From Parahalioglobus pacificus (GTDB taxonomy: Bacteria > Pseudomonadota > Gammaproteobacteria > Pseudomonadales > Halieaceae): 64,000 nt of DNA. The notes under the pieces were generated by a model. It did not search any database. It was not told where the DNA came from and saw only the letters and a program-made list of their open reading frames with translations. Below are positions 36,943-46,363 of this stretch, piece after piece. The first letter of the stretch is position 1, and the number at the start of each line of letters is the position of its first letter. The position numbers and the translations under genes are program-made. Location: the NCBI RefSeq assembly GCF_014652275.1, contig NZ_BMYM01000002.1, positions 744,001 through 808,000 on the forward strand, written 5' to 3'.

Positions 36943-37992
36943 ATGACGCTACTCGTCATTTATCTCTCCATCGCTATCGGCGTCTCTTTTCTGTGTTCCA
37001 TCCTTGAGGCTGTGCTGCTTAGCGTGACGCCAGGTTACGTTGAGAGCGCGTTGAGCAGTAAACCGCGCCGGGCACAAACCCTAAAGCTCGTGCGTGAACG
37101 GATTGATGAATCCCTGTCCAGCATTCTGATACTGAATACCTTTGCGCACACCATGGGCGCTGCCGGTGTGGGCGCCCAGGCCGTGCGCGTGTTTGGGCCG
37201 CAGTGGGAAAGCCTTATTGCGTTCCTGCTGACCCTGGCGATTCTCTATCTCTCCGAGATCATTCCCAAGACCCTGGGTGCCGTCTTCTGGAAGCAGCTGG
37301 CTCTGCCAGCGGCAGTCACCATTCGCTTACTGGTGCGTTTGTTGTTTCCTTTCGTGTGGATATCCAGTCAGCTGACGCGTTTGTTTGCGGGTGGTCACAG
37401 CGAAACCATCAGCCGTGAAGAATTGGCGGCCATGGCCAAGCTGGGTGAGCGCCACGGCTCTCTGGGAAGTCAGGAGAGCGAGTTGATGGGAAACATCCTC
37501 AGGCTCAAAGAGACCCGCACGGGAGAGATACTTACGCCACGCACGGTGGTCACAGCACTGGATGTGAACCAGAGCGTTGCGCAGGCGCTGGAGCTATTGG
37601 AAGAGGTTCCGTTCACGCGGATTCCCGTCTACGAAGGTGACGTGGATTCGGTGGTTGGTGTGGTGCTCAAGCCAAAGCTTTTGGAGCTCGATAGGCATCA
37701 AGAGGCGGATACCTCAGTGACTGACTGTGTATTGCCGGTGCACCGTGTATCGGAAGAGCTACCGGTGCTTCATCTGTTGGACCAGTTCATCAAGCGCCGT
37801 GAGCACCTTTTCCTTGTGGAAGATGAGTATGGTCAGACCTCAGGCATTGTGACGCTGGAGGATGCGGTAGAGACGTTGCTGGGCCGGGAGATCATGGACG
37901 AAAGCGATACCGTTGAGGATATGCAGCAGCTCGCCAAATCCAACTACCGACAGCGCCTTCGACGCACACGCGCCGAAACCTGGAACGACTAG
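36943..37992 (+). CDS. CNNM/DUF21 membrane protein with CBS domains
   Basis: 349 residues: DUF21 transmembrane domain (about 1-165, starting LLVIYLSIAIGVSFLCSILE, with LYLSEIIPKTLG) and a CBS pair (about 190-320, beginning LTPRTVVTALDVNQSV and including DEYGQTSGIVTLEDAVETLL). It lacks the C-terminal CorC/HlyC domain that many relatives have. Members are linked to Mg2+ or other divalent cation transport, and are sometimes annotated hemolysin. Its specific substrate is unknown. Confidence 0.9.
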   Translation: MTLLVIYLSIAIGVSFLCSILEAVLLSVTPGYVESALSSKPRRAQTLKLVRERIDESLSSILILNTFAHTMGAAGVGAQAVRVFGPQWESLIAFLLTLAILYLSEIIPKTLGAVFWKQLALPAAVTIRLLVRLLFPFVWISSQLTRLFAGGHSETISREELAAMAKLGERHGSLGSQESELMGNILRLKETRTGEILTPRTVVTALDVNQSVAQALELLEEVPFTRIPVYEGDVDSVVGVVLKPKLLELDRHQEADTSVTDCVLPVHRVSEELPVLHLLDQFIKRREHLFLVEDEYGQTSGIVTLEDAVETLLGREIMDESDTVEDMQQLAKSNYRQRLRRTRAETWND

Positions 37993-38021
37993 TTCCGTAG
38001 CAAGTACACCCAGCTATCGTC

Positions 38022-38045
38022 AGCGCTGCGTCAGGCAGCGCTTTC
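38022..38045 (+). terminator. Probable terminator between convergent genes
   Basis: AGCGCTGC-GTCAG-GCAGCGCT (38022-38042) is a perfect 8-bp stem followed by TTT, 30 bp after the CBS protein gene. It overlaps the last codons of the convergent P450 gene. The T-run is short. Confidence 0.55.
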
Positions 38046-39281
38046 CGCCTCCGGTTCGAAACGAATCTGCATCGCTTTCATCGCATTCACAAAGAATGAA
38101 CGAACGAACAATGGCTCTGCGGCAAACTGGGGCTGGCGTAGGCGTGGGATGATTTCCTCGAACATAATGCGCAATTCAAGCCGTGCCAGGTGCGAGCCAA
38201 TGCAGAAGTGTTGCCCAATGCCGAAGGAGCGCAGCTGGTTATACAGGTCAGGCATGCGCTCAGGACGGGTGACGTCGAAGTCCATCGCGTCCTCGCCAAA
38301 CACGGTCTCATCCATATTCACCGTGTGATAGTGCAGCAGCACTTTATCGCCCTTGCTGATGGCCTGGCCGCCCAACTCCAGGTCTTCCATGGCAGTGCGC
38401 CGCATGGCGATAAAAGCCGTGTTGTAGCGCAGGATCTCCTCACACGCACCGCCGATTTTCTCCGGGTTCTCTACCAGGTATTGCAGCTGGTCCGGGTGCT
38501 CCATCAGCAGTCGCATACCCTGTGCGATAACTGTGCGAGTGGATTCATTGCCGCCCACCAAGATCAGGATGAACATCCAGCCAAACATGTCTTCCGTCAG
38601 AGGGTCGCCGTCCAGCTCTGCATCGAGCAGGGCGCCGGTGATGTTGTCCATGGGTTGGGCGCGGTGTTGCTCCGCCAGTTTCAGGGCGTACTGAATCACC
38701 TCCAGCGACGCCATTTGCCCCTCCAGCTCTGAGGTGGCCATGTCCGGATCGTCGGCAAAGATCATGGTGTTGGTCCAGTCGAAGAACTGTTTGCGGTCCT
38801 GAAGCTGCACGCCAAGCAATTCCAGAATGGCAATGAGTGGAAGCTCTGCCGCAACTTCCTCGACGAACTCGCACTCGCCGCGAGCTGCCACGGCATCGAC
38901 AATCGCTTTTGCGTGTTCCCTGAATTTTGCCTCGTAGGACTCCACCCGCTTAGGCGTGAAGGCATTACGCACAATGCGGCGGACGCGCTGGTGCTGGGGC
39001 GGGTCCATATTGATGATGGTGCTGCGATGAATGCCTTCAACCATCTCCTGGTCGTACTCCATGGGGAACGCGCTGCGCTCCGCGGATGAGAACAGGGCGG
39101 GATTCTTGGAGACATAGTCGAGCTCAGCCTGACGTGTGACCACCCAATAAGGTACGCCAGTGAGTGGGTCTTCCATACGCACCACCGGGCCGGTATCGCG
39201 CACCGCCTTCAGCTGTTGATAGGGCATGCCTCCGGCGTAGGTATCAGGGTCCAGAAGATTGGCAAAGGGGCAGTGGCTCAC
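38031..39281 (-). CDS. Cytochrome P450
   Basis: 416-residue soluble bacterial P450. The I-helix motif is LVGGNESTR, the K-helix ExxR is EEILRY, and the heme-ligand Cys360 sits in FGIGQHFCIGSHLARLEL. The overall pattern, such as NMDPPQHQRVRRIVRNAFTP, fits class I P450s acting on steroids, terpenes or alkyl substrates in marine bacteria. No ferredoxin or reductase gene is adjacent, so electrons come from elsewhere. Substrate unknown. Confidence 0.95.
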   Translation of the reverse strand: MSHCPFANLLDPDTYAGGMPYQQLKAVRDTGPVVRMEDPLTGVPYWVVTRQAELDYVSKNPALFSSAERSAFPMEYDQEMVEGIHRSTIINMDPPQHQRVRRIVRNAFTPKRVESYEAKFREHAKAIVDAVAARGECEFVEEVAAELPLIAILELLGVQLQDRKQFFDWTNTMIFADDPDMATSELEGQMASLEVIQYALKLAEQHRAQPMDNITGALLDAELDGDPLTEDMFGWMFILILVGGNESTRTVIAQGMRLLMEHPDQLQYLVENPEKIGGACEEILRYNTAFIAMRRTAMEDLELGGQAISKGDKVLLHYHTVNMDETVFGEDAMDFDVTRPERMPDLYNQLRSFGIGQHFCIGSHLARLELRIMFEEIIPRLRQPQFAAEPLFVRSFFVNAMKAMQIRFEPEAESAA

Positions 39282-39447
39282 AGGTTTTGCTCCAAACTAC
39301 TAACTATTAGTCGATAGTAATTAGCCTGTTCGGCGTAGGCAAGGCGAGCCGGGGTGAGCGCTGTGCTCCGTCACGGTGCTAGCCCGCGCCGCCGAAAGGA
39401 ACTGCCGCAGTGCATCGACTTGGGGACATCTGTATGAGGTTTGGTCT

Positions 39448-40953
39448 TTAACGGTGTGGCTCTGCTGGCGCCCGTCGGTAGCTTAGCGCCTCGGCCAGCT
39501 GGCTGCGTTCAACGGAGTCTGCGCCAGCAAGATCTGCGATCGTGCGTGCTACGCGCAGTGTGCGGTGCAGGGCCCGACCGGACAGAGCCAGCGAGTCCGC
39601 TGCCGACTGCAACCACTGCGCATCGGATGTGAGCAATTGACAATGTTGCAGCAGAGCATCAGGCGTAAGCTGCGCGTTGGGTGACCCCTGCCTTGCCAGT
39701 TGGTGCGCCAGCGCGCTATCTACACGCGCCTTCACCTCGGCGCTGCTCTCCGCCTGTGACTGCGTCGTTAGCAACTGTTGCGCGGGTGGGCGTGTGACGC
39801 CAACGTGCAGATCAATCCGGTCCAGCAGTGGCCCTGACACGCGTTGTTGGTAGCGCGCGACCTGCTCAGGTGTGCAGCGACAGTGACGCTCCTCATCCCC
39901 GGCATAACCGCAGGGGCAGGGGTTCATCGCTGCAACCAACTGAAAGCGCGCCGGGAAGCGGAATTTAAAGCGAGCGCGAGAGACCGTGATTTCCCCGTTC
40001 TCCATGGGTTCACGCAAGGCTTCCAGCACCGGGCGCTGAAACTCTGGCAACTCGTCCAGAAACAGCACGCCGCCGTGGGCCAATGATGCTTCGCCGGGTC
40101 TTGGCACAGCGCCGCCACCCACTAGTGCCGCGGCACTGGCGCTGTGGTGGGGTGAGCGAAATGGCGGCAGCCCGGGTCTTGTAGGTGTCATCTGTGCCAA
40201 GTCATGTAGCGCAATGCTGGTGAGATAGTCTTCCTCGGAGGGAGGTGATAACAGGCCGGGCAACCGGCTGGCTAGCATCGACTTACCGGTGCCAGGAGGG
40301 CCGAAAAAAAGAACGTTGTGTCGGCCGGCTGCCGCAATCTCCAATGCACGTTTGGCAACAGCTTGGCCCACGACATCGGCCATGTCGCTGGCTGCAGTGT
40401 TCAGGACGGATGTTTGTGTGCGCTTTAATGGTGCAAAGGGCGCAAGCCCTTTCAGGCTGGCGCAAAGGTTGAGTAAATTGGTGGCGGGTTCGAGCTTCGC
40501 CCGGGATGCAAGCACTCCAAGGTTGTGCTCGTCAGCGGGTATGACGGCAGCCATACCGTCGGCGGCTGCTGCCAGCACTCCGGGCAGCAAGCCGCGCACT
40601 GCGCGGATACCTCCGTCCAGTGCAAGCTCGCCAAAGCATTCGCGCTTTTGAAGTGTTTCGGCAGGTAGTTGTCCGGAAGCGGCAAGAATCCCGAGAGCGA
40701 TGGGAAGATCGAACCGGCTGCCTGTTTTGGGCAGGTCGGCGGGGGCCAGATTTACGGTGATGCGTCGATCGGGAAAGCTAAAGTGGCTGTTGACCAGCGC
40801 GCTGCGCACCCGGTCTTTGCTCTCTTTCACGGCAGTTTCAGGCATGCCCACCATGTTGAATGCAGGCAAGCCGTTGGCGAGGTGAACCTCAACCGTGACG
40901 GGTGGTGACTGCAGACCGCACTCCGCGCGGCTGCGAACAGTGGCAAATTCCAT
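39448..40953 (-). CDS. yifB: YifB family Mg chelatase-like AAA ATPase
   Basis: 501 residues: N-terminal ChlI-like domain (PVTVEVHLANGLPAFNMVGMP), AAA ATPase (Walker A GPPGTGKSM, Walker B GGVLFLDELPEF) and C-terminal Mg chelatase-type domain. Related to ComM, which is a helicase acting in natural transformation. A short gap separates it from ubiK upstream, as in many gammaproteobacteria. Confidence 0.95.
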   Translation of the reverse strand: MEFATVRSRAECGLQSPPVTVEVHLANGLPAFNMVGMPETAVKESKDRVRSALVNSHFSFPDRRITVNLAPADLPKTGSRFDLPIALGILAASGQLPAETLQKRECFGELALDGGIRAVRGLLPGVLAAAADGMAAVIPADEHNLGVLASRAKLEPATNLLNLCASLKGLAPFAPLKRTQTSVLNTAASDMADVVGQAVAKRALEIAAAGRHNVLFFGPPGTGKSMLASRLPGLLSPPSEEDYLTSIALHDLAQMTPTRPGLPPFRSPHHSASAAALVGGGAVPRPGEASLAHGGVLFLDELPEFQRPVLEALREPMENGEITVSRARFKFRFPARFQLVAAMNPCPCGYAGDEERHCRCTPEQVARYQQRVSGPLLDRIDLHVGVTRPPAQQLLTTQSQAESSAEVKARVDSALAHQLARQGSPNAQLTPDALLQHCQLLTSDAQWLQSAADSLALSGRALHRTLRVARTIADLAGADSVERSQLAEALSYRRAPAEPHR

Positions 40954-40988
40954 AGCTCATCCTTGAGCAGAGGGGTGCTGTTATGGGT

Positions 40989-41264
40989 TCAGTTCGCCGG
41001 CGATGTTCCCTGTGCATCCAGCGCCTGCGTTAAGGCGTCGAGCTCTTGCTCCAGCTCCAGCACACGTGCTCTCGTGCGCTTCAGTACCTCGGTCTGGGCG
41101 TCGAATTCTTCCCGGCTGACGACGTCCAGCTTCTGCAGCGCGGATTGGGCCAGTGTGCGTACGCCTTTATCGACCTCCTCGCGTATTCCGCTGTTACCTA
41201 CCAGCTGATTGACCTGCTCGATCACATCGGTAATGGGTGGTGGCTTGGGGGGTTTAATCGCCAT
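40989..41264 (-). CDS. ubiK: Ubiquinone biosynthesis accessory factor UbiK (BMFP family)
   Basis: 91-residue protein with an N-terminal helix (PPITDVIEQVNQLVGNSGIR) and a C-terminal coiled coil (EVLKRTRARVLELEQELDALT). This is the trimeric YqiC/UbiK family, which helps ubiquinone biosynthesis in the UbiJ-UbiK complex. ATG at 41264 (MAIKPPKP) is chosen; the frame continues upstream but lacks family sequence. Lies just upstream of yifB. Confidence 0.88.
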   Translation of the reverse strand: MAIKPPKPPPITDVIEQVNQLVGNSGIREEVDKGVRTLAQSALQKLDVVSREEFDAQTEVLKRTRARVLELEQELDALTQALDAQGTSPAN

Positions 41265-41341
41265 ATCTGGTAAGACCTGTCGTTGATGTCGTTGGGTACC
41301 GATAGTAGAGCAAAGCCAGACGCACTCACAGCGCATCGGTG

Positions 41342-41358
41342 TGCACTTATATGGTGCA
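41342..41358 (+). promoter_or_regulatory. NtrC-binding site
   Basis: TGCACT-TATAT-GGTGCA is one base from the perfect NtrC palindrome TGCACC-N5-GGTGCA. Its centre lies about 140 bp before the expected start from the sigma-54 promoter at 41465-41480, a usual enhancer distance. A weaker half-site GGTGCG follows at 41371. Confidence 0.75.
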
Positions 41359-41464
41359 ACGCTCTCAAATGGTGCGGTTCACGCAGTGACAGAGTGTTCT
41401 CTTCCCGCCCCATAGGTGCGCAATTACACATTAACCTACTGTTTTTATTAGATTTATAGATTTC

Positions 41465-41480
41465 TGGCACAGCGTTCGCT
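41465..41480 (+). promoter_or_regulatory. Sigma-54 (RpoN) promoter of the porin-glnK-amtB operon
   Basis: TGGCACAGCGTTCGCT matches TGGCACR-N4-TTGCW with one mismatch and has the essential GG and GC separated by exactly 10 bp. It lies about 100 bp before the porin start and downstream of the NtrC site, giving a coherent nitrogen-controlled promoter. Confidence 0.75.
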
Positions 41481-41577
41481 CTATCGGGAGCACAGCAATG
41501 AATCACAGTGCGTTGTGTCGTAACTGCTAGCGCTCCCAGCAAACAGTGCGGCAACGCCCAACTAGGAGAAATGAAAC

Positions 41578-42315
41578 ATGCTGATTAAAAAAATGCTTCC
41601 CGCTGCAATGGCCACTGCACTTCTTGCCGGCGGCGTCGTCAATCAGGCGCAGGCAGAAGTCGAAATTAGCGGCAATGTTGCTCTGACCAGCGACTACCGC
41701 TTCCGGGGCATTTCGCAGTCCAACGACGACATCGCCGTACAGGGTGGTTTTGACGTTGCCTTCGACAATGGTATCTACATAGGCACTTGGGGCTCGTCTG
41801 TGGATTTCGATCTTGACAGCTCGCAGGGCTTGAACGGCAGTTTGGAACTGGACTACTACGTGGGGTGGGCCAGCGATATCGGCGATTCAGGCCTGGCATT
41901 GGACGTGGGTTACCTGTACTACGACTATCCCGGTGACAGCAGCGTATTGGAAGGTGACTACCAGGAAATTTACGCCAGTGCATCATTTGCAGACGGTACT
42001 GTCGGTATTCATTACTCAGATGATTATTACGCGGAATCTGGCAGCTTCTTCTACTACTACGCGGACTACAGCTTCGGTCTGTCGGACACCCTGTCTTTGG
42101 ATTTACACGTCGGTCTGAATGATTTCGATGACGCTGATGTATTTCTGTCAGACGGTGATTCTTACATCGACTATTCGGTAGGTCTGACTGCCTCCTACTT
42201 CGCCGTTGATTGGAGTCTGGCATGGGTCGGCACTGATTTGGACGGCGACGAGTATTTTGGCCTGGACGATCTAGTCGATGACACCATCGTATTCAGCATT
42301 TCCAAGAGCCTGTAA
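41578..42315 (+). CDS. TorF family putative porin
   Basis: 245-residue exported protein: signal peptide (MLIKKMLPAAMATALLAGGV, ending QAQAE), then EISGNVALTSDYRFRGISQS, the start pattern of the TorF (TIGR02001) putative porin family, followed by short Asp/Tyr-rich strands and a C-terminal VFSISKSL. Family function is not established; an outer membrane barrel is predicted. It lies 60 bp upstream of glnK and downstream of an NtrC/sigma-54 promoter, so it is probably made under nitrogen limitation and may admit a nitrogen compound. AGGAG is 7 nt before the ATG. Confidence 0.85.
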   Translation: MLIKKMLPAAMATALLAGGVVNQAQAEVEISGNVALTSDYRFRGISQSNDDIAVQGGFDVAFDNGIYIGTWGSSVDFDLDSSQGLNGSLELDYYVGWASDIGDSGLALDVGYLYYDYPGDSSVLEGDYQEIYASASFADGTVGIHYSDDYYAESGSFFYYYADYSFGLSDTLSLDLHVGLNDFDDADVFLSDGDSYIDYSVGLTASYFAVDWSLAWVGTDLDGDEYFGLDDLVDDTIVFSISKSL

Positions 42316-42360
42316 GGCGCGCTGAAATCCGACTCGGCGCCTCACGGGGCGCCGCAATAA

Positions 42361-42714
<354 letters not shown>

Positions 42715-42747
42715 CCCTGCTTACCCGATTAGAGAGAGTTCATTCCA

Positions 42748-43992
42748 ATGGAAGACAATATTTTTCAATTATCGTACGCGCTGGACACATTCTATTTCCT
42801 TGTGTGTGGTGCGCTGGTTATGTGGATGGCGGCCGGTTTCGCCATGCTGGAGTCCGGTCTTGTCCGCTCCAAGAACACCACTGAAATCCTTCTGAAAAAC
42901 GTGGCGCTGTTTGCAGTGGCCTGCACCATGTACATGGTGTGCGGTTACTCCATCATGTACGGTGGCGGTGACTTCACAGCATTCCTCAGCGGCCTTGCAG
43001 CTGACGGCGTTGCTGGAGCAGATGAGCCAGCAACCTACGCACCCTCGGCAGACTTTTTCTTTCAGGTTGTGTTCGTAGCCACGGCTATGTCGATCGTCTC
43101 TGGTGCGGTGGCTGAGCGCATGAAGCTCTGGGCTTTCCTTGCCTTTGCGGTTGTCATGACCGGCATCATCTACCCCTTGGAAGGCAGCTGGACCTGGGGT
43201 GGTATGCCCGTCTTTGGCATGTACACGCTGGGTGACCTCGGTTTCTCTGACTTCGCTGGCTCCGGTATCGTCCACATGGCGGGCGCGGCGGCTGCACTGG
43301 CTGGCGTAATCCTGCTAGGTGCTCGCAAGGGCAAATACGGCCCTCAGGGTCAGGCCCAGGCGATCCCCGGCGCCAACCTGCCACTGGCAACGCTGGGTAC
43401 CTTCATCCTGTGGATGGGCTGGTTCGGCTTCAATGGTGGTTCCGTGCTGGCTACAGCGACTGTGGAAAGCGCTAACTCCGTAGCGGTTGTGTTCTTGAAT
43501 ACCAACGCTGCGGCGTCTGGCGGCCTGATCGCAGCACTGCTGGTCGCCAAGCTGATGTTCGGCAAGGCCGACCTCACTATGGCACTGAACGGCGCATTGG
43601 CTGGCCTGGTAGCAATTACTGCTGAGCCTTCAACCCCGACTGCCCTGCAGGCAACCCTGTTCGGCGGCCTGGGCGGCGTGCTGGTTGTGTTCTCCATCAT
43701 TGGCCTCGACAAGCTGAAGATTGACGACCCCGTTGGTGCTATCTCAGTGCACGGTGTTGTGGGTCTGCTGGGTCTGCTGCTGGTACCGGTGACTAACGAC
43801 GGCTCAAGCTTCAGCGGTCAGCTGATCGGCGCGGCCACGATCTTTGGCTGGGTATTCGCAGCGAGCTTCGCTACCTGGTTTGTCCTGAAGATGGTGATGG
43901 GCATTCGCGTCAGCGAAGAAGAAGAGTACGAAGGTGTGGACCTTGCCGAGTGCGGCATGGAAGCTTACCCGGAGTTTGTCAGCGCGAAATAG
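42748..43992 (+). CDS. amtB: Ammonium transporter AmtB
   Basis: 414-residue, eleven-helix Amt protein. The pore twin histidines are His176 (SGIVHMAG) and His335 (AISVHGVVG); the conserved MGWFGFNGGS is at about 223-232. There is no cleavable signal peptide; it begins MEDNIFQLSYALDTFYFLVC. It transports ammonium and forms a complex with GlnK. A strong terminator follows at 44023-44048. Confidence 0.96.
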   Translation: MEDNIFQLSYALDTFYFLVCGALVMWMAAGFAMLESGLVRSKNTTEILLKNVALFAVACTMYMVCGYSIMYGGGDFTAFLSGLAADGVAGADEPATYAPSADFFFQVVFVATAMSIVSGAVAERMKLWAFLAFAVVMTGIIYPLEGSWTWGGMPVFGMYTLGDLGFSDFAGSGIVHMAGAAAALAGVILLGARKGKYGPQGQAQAIPGANLPLATLGTFILWMGWFGFNGGSVLATATVESANSVAVVFLNTNAAASGGLIAALLVAKLMFGKADLTMALNGALAGLVAITAEPSTPTALQATLFGGLGGVLVVFSIIGLDKLKIDDPVGAISVHGVVGLLGLLLVPVTNDGSSFSGQLIGAATIFGWVFAASFATWFVLKMVMGIRVSEEEEYEGVDLAECGMEAYPEFVSAK

Positions 43993-44022
43993 TCTTGCGG
44001 GCGCATTTTGCGATGCGTGCTT

Positions 44023-44048
44023 GGGGGGCCTTTTGGCCCCCCTTTTTT
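44023..44048 (+). terminator. Rho-independent terminator of the porin-glnK-amtB operon
   Basis: GGGGGGCC-TTTT-GGCCCCCC followed by TTTTTT: a perfect 8-bp stem with a T-run, 30 bp after the amtB stop. Confidence 0.95.
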
Positions 44049-44088
44049 ATGGCTTGCGATTCTGCATTTGCCTTTCATAATAGGATGA

Positions 44089-44451
<363 letters not shown>

Positions 44452-44487
44452 GCCGCCGTTGATAACAACCCAAAGGAGTAAAACACC

Positions 44488-44691
44488 ATGCTAAAGAAAA
44501 CTGCACTGACAGCTGCTGTGCTGGCCATGACGCTGGGCGTTGCGGCTTGTGGCGGCAGCACCACCACGGTTAAGCAGACTGAAACTCAGGGCCAGCAATT
44601 GCTAGATCTGAAGGAAGCTTATGATTCAGGTGTGATCTCAGAGCGTGAATACAACGACGCCAAGAAGCGCATCCTCAAAGGCAAAACCTGA
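44488..44691 (+). CDS. Small SHOCT-domain lipoprotein
   Basis: 67-residue lipoprotein: lipobox VAAC (Cys21), a Thr/Gln-rich linker, and a C-terminal SHOCT-like helix-hairpin (LLDLKEAYDSGVISEREYND followed by AKKRIL). SHOCT domains are short oligomerisation motifs. AAAGGAG precedes the ATG. Function unknown. Followed directly by a terminator. Confidence 0.85.
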   Translation: MLKKTALTAAVLAMTLGVAACGGSTTTVKQTETQGQQLLDLKEAYDSGVISEREYNDAKKRILKGKT

Positions 44692-44700
44692 GGCAGCAAT

Positions 44701-44727
44701 GGCCGGTGCTTCGGCGCCGGCCTTTTC
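44701..44727 (+). terminator. Rho-independent terminator with UUCG loop
   Basis: GGCCGGTGC-TTCG-GCGCCGGCC followed by TTTTCT, nine bases after the SHOCT lipoprotein stop. One T-G wobble in a 9-bp stem. The T-run touches the end of the convergent HAD gene. Confidence 0.85.
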
Positions 44728-45429
44728 TTATCCCGCCAGCGCCTCTACGGCCGCCGGCAATTCGTTTAGATTCCTAATCTCTGCATCGGCCCGCCGGCCA
44801 CCCGGCCAGCTATGGTTCCTGCCGTTCATCCAGACCGTATACATCCCCACGCCCTGAGCCCCTTTGATGTCGTGATCCGGGTTGTCACCCACGTGAACAA
44901 TACAGTCCGGTGTGGTGCCTGCATGGGCTAGCGCTGCCTGAAACATGTCCGGCGCAGGCTTTGCGGCCCCAATGTCTTCGGCGAGAAACGCAAAATCGAA
45001 ATACTCTGCGGCGTCTGTTTTGTAGATGTCGGCATTGCCGTTAGTCAGAGCCCCTAACGTGTAACGGCCGGCCAACTGTTCCAGTATCTCTAATGCCTCT
45101 TCGTACAACTGCACCTTGTGTCGTTCAGTCAAAAACGCGGCGAAGGCGTGCTCGGCCCCGGTCTCTGCCTCTTCTTCTGTAAACCCTGCTGCGAGTTGTA
45201 GCTCCCGCAGGGTGACCAGTCGCATTTGGCTGACGTTGTGGAGAAGCTCGGGGTGTCGCTTCCAGACTTGCTTCTTGAATTCCCACAGCCCTTCGTGATC
45301 ATAGTTATCAATGGTGCCGGGGCGGTGCTGAAGCAGCCAGTCTCGCTGGGCATCTTCAGCACGCAATAGCGCAGGCTCAACGTCCCAGAGCGTGTTGTCC
45401 AGGTCGAAGGTGATCACCTCTATGGGCAT
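44728..45429 (-). CDS. HAD family hydrolase (YigB-like)
   Basis: 233-residue haloacid dehalogenase-like phosphatase: motif I FDLDNTLWD (residues 8-16), motif II LTNGNAD, Lys in AAKPAPDMF, and motif IV HVGDNPDHDIKGAQ. The place next to xerC matches yigB in Enterobacteria and many gammaproteobacteria, where the enzyme dephosphorylates FMN and similar substrates. Start 4 bp from the xerC stop, same strand. Confidence 0.88.
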   Translation of the reverse strand: MPIEVITFDLDNTLWDVEPALLRAEDAQRDWLLQHRPGTIDNYDHEGLWEFKKQVWKRHPELLHNVSQMRLVTLRELQLAAGFTEEEAETGAEHAFAAFLTERHKVQLYEEALEILEQLAGRYTLGALTNGNADIYKTDAAEYFDFAFLAEDIGAAKPAPDMFQAALAHAGTTPDCIVHVGDNPDHDIKGAQGVGMYTVWMNGRNHSWPGGRRADAEIRNLNELPAAVEALAG

Positions 45430-45432
45430 GAC

Positions 45433-46356
45433 TTACTCCGGTTTGGGTTTGCGGCGTCTGGCCCTGGGGTGTGCCGCATCGTAGACCTTGGCCAGGTGCT
45501 GGAAATCCAGATGCGTGTATATCTGCGTTGTGGCGATATTCGCGTGCCCCAGTAACTCTTGTACGGCCCGCAGGTCGCCACTGGATTCCAGCATATGGCT
45601 GGCAAAGGAGTGCCGGAGCATATGGGGGTGAACATCCTGGCGCATGCCCGCCTTGCGGCCCAGTAATCGCAGGCGCGCCTGAATAGAGCGCTCGCTCAAT
45701 CTGCCGCCACGGCTGCTGGTGAACAGGGCGTCGGCGCAGTCGCTGTCGGGTGCCAGGGCGGGGCGCTGCGCCAGCCAGTTATCGATGGCGGTTAGCGCGG
45801 CTTGTCCCACCGGTACGGTGCGTGTCTTGCTGCCCTTACCGGTGACAGTTACAAGTCTGCCATTACGATCGATATCGTGAATGTTGAGCGAGCTCAGCTC
45901 AGCCAGGCGTAGCCCTGACGAATAGAATAGTTCGGCAATAGCCAGATCTCGCAGTCCCAGCGGGCTGTCGTCGCTCTTACTGAGGAAATGATCTAACTGA
46001 TCCGCATCCAGCGTTTTCGGCAGCTTGCGCGGTTTGCGCGGCGCCTGCACCGCCGCGGCTGGGTTGCGAGGCTGTCCAGCCTGACGCCCGAGGTGGTTGT
46101 ATAGGGAGCGGCATGCGGAGAGGCTGCGCTGAATACTGCTGCCTGCCAGGCCTTTGCGGTGCATGCCGGTTACCCACTGGCGAATGTGGCTCTCCTGCAC
46201 GGCATCGGGCTCATAAAGGCCAGCAGCGTCACAAAACAGAAGCAGGGCATTCAGGTCACGTTGATAGTTGGTCAGGGTATGCGGCGAGAGCTGGCGAACC
46301 TCGCGCAGGTAGGTCAGAAATTCCCGGATGGCGGCGCCAAGGGCGGATTCTGTCAT
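45433..46356 (-). CDS. xerC: Tyrosine recombinase XerC
   Basis: 307-residue tyrosine recombinase resolving chromosome dimers at dif with XerD. N-terminal SAM-like core-binding domain (about 1-95) and catalytic domain with Arg in SSGLRLAEL, Lys in GKGSKTRTVP, HxxR in HMLRHSF, and the nucleophile Tyr280 (TTQIYTHL). ATG at 46356 (MTESALGAA) is chosen with GAGG upstream. Part of the lysA-dapF-DUF484-xerC-HAD operon. Confidence 0.95.
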   Translation of the reverse strand: MTESALGAAIREFLTYLREVRQLSPHTLTNYQRDLNALLLFCDAAGLYEPDAVQESHIRQWVTGMHRKGLAGSSIQRSLSACRSLYNHLGRQAGQPRNPAAAVQAPRKPRKLPKTLDADQLDHFLSKSDDSPLGLRDLAIAELFYSSGLRLAELSSLNIHDIDRNGRLVTVTGKGSKTRTVPVGQAALTAIDNWLAQRPALAPDSDCADALFTSSRGGRLSERSIQARLRLLGRKAGMRQDVHPHMLRHSFASHMLESSGDLRAVQELLGHANIATTQIYTHLDFQHLAKVYDAAHPRARRRKPKPE

Positions 46357-46363
46357 TGGCGCC

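Noticed and set aside
41498-41530. Ten-codon leader ORF (MNHSALCRNC) before the porin, with GGGAG upstream
   Set aside because: The expected sigma-54 start falls at about 41490, so its ribosome site would not be on the transcript.
44049-44070. Sigma-54-like TGGCTTG...TGCA upstream of the second P-II gene
   Set aside because: The GG to GC spacing is 11 instead of 10 bp, which normally abolishes RpoN recognition.
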